Shown piece after piece: positions 61,818 through 64,000 of a DNA stretch of 64,000 nucleotides. The stretch is from Drosophila persimilis (Eukaryota; Arthropoda; Insecta; Diptera; Drosophilidae): positions 15,500,001-15,564,000 of the forward strand of contig NW_020825288.1 of NCBI RefSeq assembly GCF_003286085.1. Direction: 5' to 3'. The position numbers and the translations under genes are program-made. Under the pieces are notes generated by a model. It worked only from the letters and a program-made list of their open reading frames with translations, had not been told where the DNA came from and made no database searches. Positions within the stretch are counted from its first letter, which is position 1, and each line of letters opens with the position of its first letter.

Positions 61818-61910
61818 TTACGATGTTTTTCTTTTCTCTCCGCCTCCTTTCTTCTCCGCCTGGGTCTTCATAAAGTCAAGTTCGATGACTTTTTTACGAT
61901 GAAAGACCAT
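61818..61910 (-). CDS. Candidate 30-residue micropeptide in the last exon of a spliced gene
   Basis: ATG at 61910 in a good context (CAACAACATGG) encodes 30 residues, strongly basic and Lys-rich, beginning MVFHRKKVIELDFMKTQ. It lies in an exon opening with acceptor TTTTTTCCAG (exon start 61946). Upstream minus-strand exons are predicted at 62074-62123 and ending near 62184/62188, each with good donors (GTAAGTG, GTAGGT/GTAAAG) and acceptors. No ATG occurs in those leader exons between the E-box promoter element (62258-62267) and this one. I do not recognise the peptide. An alternative is a longer protein through a splice form I did not reconstruct. Confidence 0.4.
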   Translation of the reverse strand: MVFHRKKVIELDFMKTQAEKKGGGEKRKTS

Positions 61911-62073
61911 GTTGTTGGCGCTCCTTGATGTCCTCCTTCACCTTCACTGGAAAAAATACGATTAACAATATTAAATTAGTCTATAAAGCAATGTGCCAGT
62001 CTTCTGTTTGATGTAACTTACCGTGTTATATATATCCTGATTCTCTCTGACCCATGTCGGATGTTACACTTAC

Positions 62074-62123
62074 AAGTGGTTTCGTGGAGAGTCTATTGTT
62101 TCTCGCAAAAAGAGAGTCGATGG
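62074..62123 (-). other. Predicted leader exon of the 61.8-62.3 kb minus gene
   Basis: 50-nt exon bounded by CGTTTACAG acceptor and CTT followed by GTAAGTG donor. It reads open in one frame (AIDSLFARNNRLSTKPL), continuous with the upstream piece LRTYSRTLV if the donor at 62184 is used, so a coding role is not excluded. Confidence 0.35.
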
Positions 62124-62257
62124 CTGTAAACGGTAGTGGGAAATATATTGTAATACTTGTCCAGCAACTTTGTTTTTCTTTACCTACCAGAGTCCTACTG
62201 TAGGTTCGTAGCTGACTCAGTAACAGCGGATGCGACCAAAGCCTGCCTAGGAAAGCA

Positions 62258-62267
62258 AACAGCTGTT
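62258..62267 (-). promoter_or_regulatory. E-box core promoter element
   Basis: AACAGCTGTT matches fly core promoter motif AWCAGCTGWT and sits just before the predicted leader exons of the minus-strand gene. Confidence 0.45.
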
Positions 62268-62974
62268 GATGAGCCAGCAAAAAGCTGCGACAGGAAAGCT
62301 CAGACGACGGGGCTTTGGGGCCCCAGCCAGGCCAGCTCACGCCTAGAGCATCCATGGCATATTCGTGTATAGCTGCTAAATAGAACCACGCTTTAAGCAG
62401 CAGAGCCTAAAGTCCAAATCATGCGCGAGTTCCATCTCCAGGTCTGTCAAAAGGGGCATGTAAGCGAGCTATGAATGAATGGAAGATCGGTGGAGGCAGA
62501 CACCGTCTCGTACCATGGTGGTTCATTAGCAATGGCGTGGCATTCAAGGCCATAGCCGCCCATATCGGAACCGACAGTTCCGCGAGCCAGCCACGAAAAG
62601 AGCTAATTTGCCAATTAAAAACAAAAACTCATCATTGAAAGTACTCAAAGCCAAAAAAAAGAAATTGTAACTTTCAACAGGCAAAAATTTACATTTATAA
62701 TTTCATTTGCTGTAGGAATGCTGCATGTTGCACGCTGCAACTGCCTGTTCCTCACCCCTCCGCTCTTACACAATAGATGCAGCAACCACAGCCATAGACT
62801 ATTTGCGTCAAAGTGCATGCCCCACCCAAATGCCGGCCGACAGAAAAATTTGTTAAATGTTTTGCCGTTACTTTGTTTGTGTCTATTGGAGATATTTTTG
62901 TGGGTTAAAGTATATCAAAAGGAAATTTCAGAATTACAAAAAAAATCCGTTGGTTGTGTTGTTAGATGTTGTAG
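62268..62974. other. Intergenic region
   Basis: No gene recognised. Confidence 0.5.
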
Positions 62975-63250
62975 GCACTCTCATTTTTTCCAAGCAGCAC
63001 TAAATTGGAGGAGCACTTAAAAAATTACAAGTACTTAATAAGATCCCCACCGGTAATACATATGCTTAAATACATAAAGGTATAGTACTATCAACAATTG
63101 TAAGTTGTACTACCCGTATGAAGCACAAGTTAAACTACGACCGTTTTAACCGCCACAATACGCTTTTGGAGCTGGAATTACCTTTGCTCGCACCACAATC
63201 GCTTTCCGATTGGTCCTTGTTAAAGGTTAAGGTAAAGTCCTGTTTGGATT
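62975..63250 (-). pseudogene. Degenerate 18S rRNA gene segment
   Basis: Minus-strand sequence follows the fly 18S rRNA in order. It has CCTTTAACAAGGACCAAT (63213-63230 area), then GGTAATTCCAGCTCCAA, GCGGTTAAAACG-TCGTAGTT, TTCATACGGGTAGTACAAC, AATTGTTGATAGTACTATAC and CTTTATGTATTTAAGC. ACCGGTGG then ACTTGTAATTTTTT, CTCCTCCAATTT and TTAGTGCT close it. It covers roughly the 18S stretch from the 530-loop side through the V4 region. Small deletions (for example 8 bp after AGCGTA, 3 bp before GGTAATTCC) and many substitutions show it is not a working rRNA. Weaker resemblance may continue to about 63330. Flanks are single-copy-like, so it is an isolated fragment. Confidence 0.85.
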
Positions 63251-63367
63251 TTGGGAACCGCATTGACGTGAGATGATTTTTCCCAATTGATGACAATTTT
63301 GCAAAATTTTTAAAATCGTATTGGATTTTAAAAAAGAGCGGGTAACTCATTTTTGCGTAGGATTTGG

Positions 63368-63375
63368 TATCGATA
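63368..63375. promoter_or_regulatory. DRE upstream of the right-edge candidate gene
   Basis: TATCGATA followed by TATCGAGC, about 215 bp before the ATG at 63589. Confidence 0.4.
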
Positions 63376-63588
63376 TATCGAGCTTTCACGACAAGACCGA
63401 ATTTGTTCACCTGTTGGCAGGGAATGCAGGAATGCATTCGCAATTATATCGCAATTGAAAACAGGGTTGATTTAAGTTATTTATCAAGAATTGAAGTGCG
63501 GAAACTATTTGGCGGTCGGTCATTTGAATAAAGTGTCAAAATTGATTGCGGAATTTTTTTTTCTAGCCGAACTTATTATTTTTACATC

Positions 63589-63902
63589 ATGTCCGACCGG
63601 GAAATAGATCATAACCGAAAATTGTTCATAAATTGCGGCCTATCAAGGGTTTACGAGAGAGACCATGCGGCAGTCATCGGCTCCGATACCAATTGCCTGC
63701 ATAAATTATAATATTACACTTACAAGAATATATACCACTTCTTCGTGGAAGCCAAGGTCTTTGCTTTACAGGTGACCACGGAGTGTCCCAGAGTGCCCAA
63801 GAATAAACTGAAAACCGTAGAGTGTGCGAACAAAGGATATATAATTACGGGACAGAACACCTGGTCCCTGGCTACCCTCATGGGCCAACCCCCGCTTGCA
63901 TA
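63589..63902 (+). pseudogene. Coding-like exon with an in-frame stop, gene continues past the window
   Basis: ATG at 63589 (context CATCATGTCC), 20 bp after a TTTTTTTTTCTAG acceptor-like site, reads 40 codons (MSDREIDHNRKLFINCGLSR...) to TAA at 63709. The same frame then stays open for 64 protein-like codons (FFVEAKVFALQVTTECPRVP, GYIITGQNTWSLATLMGQPP) to a strong donor, GTAAGT at 63903. Open frame on both sides plus donor and DRE suggests a gene with one nonsense change or a base error, or a recently dead copy. No family recognised. Confidence 0.4.
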
Positions 63903-64000
63903 GTAAGTGGACTGCGCCGGTTTTTTCCCTTTGCAATTCGCAATTTTCCGCCTTTAGTTTTTTTCGTTATCGGCATTAAAATAAGAAGGCCACCTTTAAA

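Noticed and set aside
63135..63443. 102-codon minus ORF as an ordinary protein gene
   Set aside because: Its C-terminal third is clearly 18S-derived and no ATG context or splice partner supports it; kept only as part of the 18S finding.

Overview
The window is nuclear DNA of a Drosophila species. Short GT-AG introns (about 55-70 bp), (CAG)n-coded glutamine runs, DRE (TATCGATA) promoter elements, a three-copy 5S rRNA array nearly identical to the fly 5S sequence, and recognisable fly genes all show this. A dispersed repeat at about 19.75 and 48.9 kb looks like families common in the obscura group, so that group is my guess. It was not tested.

Layout: 1-13,925 has no confident gene. I read it as a giant 5' intron of the first gene, carrying a decayed non-LTR reverse-transcriptase piece, microsatellites and orphan promoter motifs. 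13.9-19.35 kb (+) is the coiled-coil and five-Tudor part of qin/kumo, a piRNA-pathway gene whose RING/B-box exons lie to the left. 20.4-21.3 kb (-) holds three 5S rRNA genes. 22.8-28.7 kb (-) is a large C2H2 zinc-finger gene. A compact housekeeping block follows: CstF64 (+) and Cpsf73 (-) tail to tail, a tiny ORF with its own promoter and poly(A) signal, Gos28 (+), a Tom22-like gene (+), Tim22 (+), a leucine-rich-repeat membrane protein (+) and vezatin-like (-). Malic enzyme Men (-) spans 50.5-57.1 kb with a 4.4-kb first intron.

57-64 kb is gene-poor. It has a frameshifted coding-like tract (58.2-58.8 kb), a probable spliced minus-strand gene for a 30-residue peptide (61.8-62.3 kb), a clearly degenerate 18S rRNA segment (about 62.98-63.25 kb, minus) and, at the right edge, a coding-like exon with an in-frame stop.

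Functional links: CstF64 and Cpsf73 both act in mRNA 3'-end cleavage, and their own poly(A) signals are interleaved in 121 bp between the stop codons. The Tom22-like gene and Tim22 both serve mitochondrial protein import and sit about 0.4 kb apart. Gos28 and vezl act in Golgi transport and dynein/adherens biology respectively. All exon coordinates come from reading frames and splice consensus by eye. No alignment or search was run.
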